Shown: positions 63,585-64,000 of the stretch, piece by piece | Position numbering within the stretch: position 1 is the stretch's first letter | Layout of the letters: each line of letters begins with the position of its first letter | Source: Pseudomonadota bacterium | GTDB lineage: Bacteria > Pseudomonadota > Gammaproteobacteria > Burkholderiales > Sulfuriferulaceae | Length of the DNA stretch: 64,000 nucleotides | Direction: 5' to 3' | Assembly: GCA_021801025.1 (NCBI GenBank) | Contig: JAJYYK010000009.1 | Coordinates: 1-64,000 of the forward strand | Made by a program: the position numbers and the translations under genes | The notes under the pieces: model-generated | What the model was told of the DNA's origin: nothing | The model's database searches: none | What the model saw: only the letters and a program-made list of their open reading frames with translations

Positions 63585-64000
63585 GTCCAGCGTCGTTGGA
63601 TAAACTCGAATAATCGACGCCGAGCAAATGGGTGGCGGCGTCCAAACGGGCTTCCACAGGCAAATCAAAAATCACATCGGCTTGCGCGGGCACCGTGAGC
63701 CAAGCATTCTGCGCCACCTCATTTTCCAACTGTTCGGCATGCCAGCCCGCGTAACCCAAGACCACCATAAATCGCTCCGGACCACCACCTTGTGCCAAAG
63801 CATCCAGAATATCACGCGACGTGGTCAAAGCAAGCTGATCCCCTACCATCAATGTGGACTGCCAGTCCCCTTTGGTTTGATGCAACACAAAGCCCCGTTC
63901 GGTTTCTACCGGCCCGCCAAAATACAAGGGCCGTTCGCTCAATACTGTATCACCGGAAGTCAAACCGGTTTGAGAAAATAAATCCGACATCCGCATATCG
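63577..64000 (-). CDS. algH: AlgH/YqgE family protein (5' end beyond the window)
   Basis: UPF0301 family protein. Visible are the C-terminal 139-plus codons: MSDLFSQTGL, PLYFGGPVETERGFVLHQ, RFMVVLGYAGWHAEQLENE and NAWLTVPAQADVIFDLP. Full-length members have about 185 residues and start with a conserved FLIAMP stretch that is missing here, so the gene continues past base 64000. The internal ATG at 63996 is not the real start. Function is not settled; it commonly precedes ruvX. Confidence 0.93.
   Translation of the reverse strand, partial: DMRMSDLFSQTGLTSGDTVLSERPLYFGGPVETERGFVLHQTKGDWQSTLMVGDQLALTTSRDILDALAQGGGPERFMVVLGYAGWHAEQLENEVAQNAWLTVPAQADVIFDLPVEARLDAATHLLGVDYSSLSNDAGHA

Overview
This 64 kb window is a bacterial chromosome segment, most likely from a betaproteobacterium. 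The evidence is the housekeeping gene order: def-fmt, LysM protein-dprA-smg-topA, birA-coaX-SPOR, ubiE-ubiJ-ubiB, coq7 and algH-ruvX-pyrR-pyrB-pyrC. It carries a RegB/RegA-type redox two-component pair and a gamma-class carbonic anhydrase homologue. Both are common in respiratory or autotrophic betaproteobacteria, but no CO2-fixation gene is in view. I cannot name the genus from sequence alone. No transposase, integrase, CRISPR array or rRNA operon was seen.

Layout. 1-9.0 kb: regB-regA, fmt/def on the minus strand, then lysM-dprA-smg-topA. 9.1-26.7 kb: an accessory block entirely on the minus strand. Read in its direction of transcription it holds a TctD/TctE-type two-component system, a VirB8-VirB9-VirB10 core of a type IV secretion system, a second VirB9-like protein, an STN/TcpQ-type protein, a pilin-like protein, and a thin-pilus (type IVb, IncI/R64 style) set: TcpQ/PilL, PilN, PilP, PilO, PilQ, PilR, PilS, PilM, PilV. 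It ends with an AT-rich membrane acyltransferase gene. 26.9-43.5 kb: rnpB, tonB, apaG, rpe-gph-trpE-mscL, small unknowns, pirin, rlmJ, sbcB, tRNA-Gly, thiS-thiG-trmB, carbonic anhydrase, methyltransferase, patatin lipoprotein, a heptad-repeat protein and mscS. 43.8-49.3 kb: tRNA-Phe, the 4.5S SRP RNA, ubiEJB, and a sodium:solute symporter followed by a DUF218 gene with an 11-C tract. 49.4-64 kb: hsp20 with a heat-shock-like promoter, coq7, dacB, a cNMP-binding protein, a phosphatase-like protein without the catalytic cysteine, birA-coaX-SPOR, mutM, a dynamin-like GTPase, an HDOD protein and the pyr operon. The pyr operon contains a dihydroorotase that has lost its metal-binding HxH motif.

The most unusual part is the 10.3-24.5 kb block. 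Genes for a VirB8/9/10 envelope channel and for a complete type IVb pilus assembly platform lie head to tail, with overlaps or gaps under 20 bp over most of the 14 kb. The window contains no VirB4, VirD4, relaxase, prepilin peptidase or shufflon recombinase, and at least two of the pilin-like proteins lack a normal prepilin cleavage motif. A hybrid pilus/secretion machine is an inference from gene order and family membership; nothing in the sequence proves that the two parts assemble together.

Start sites were moved from the longest open frame where a Shine-Dalgarno sequence, a stop/start overlap or family length favoured an internal codon; each such case is stated in the entry.
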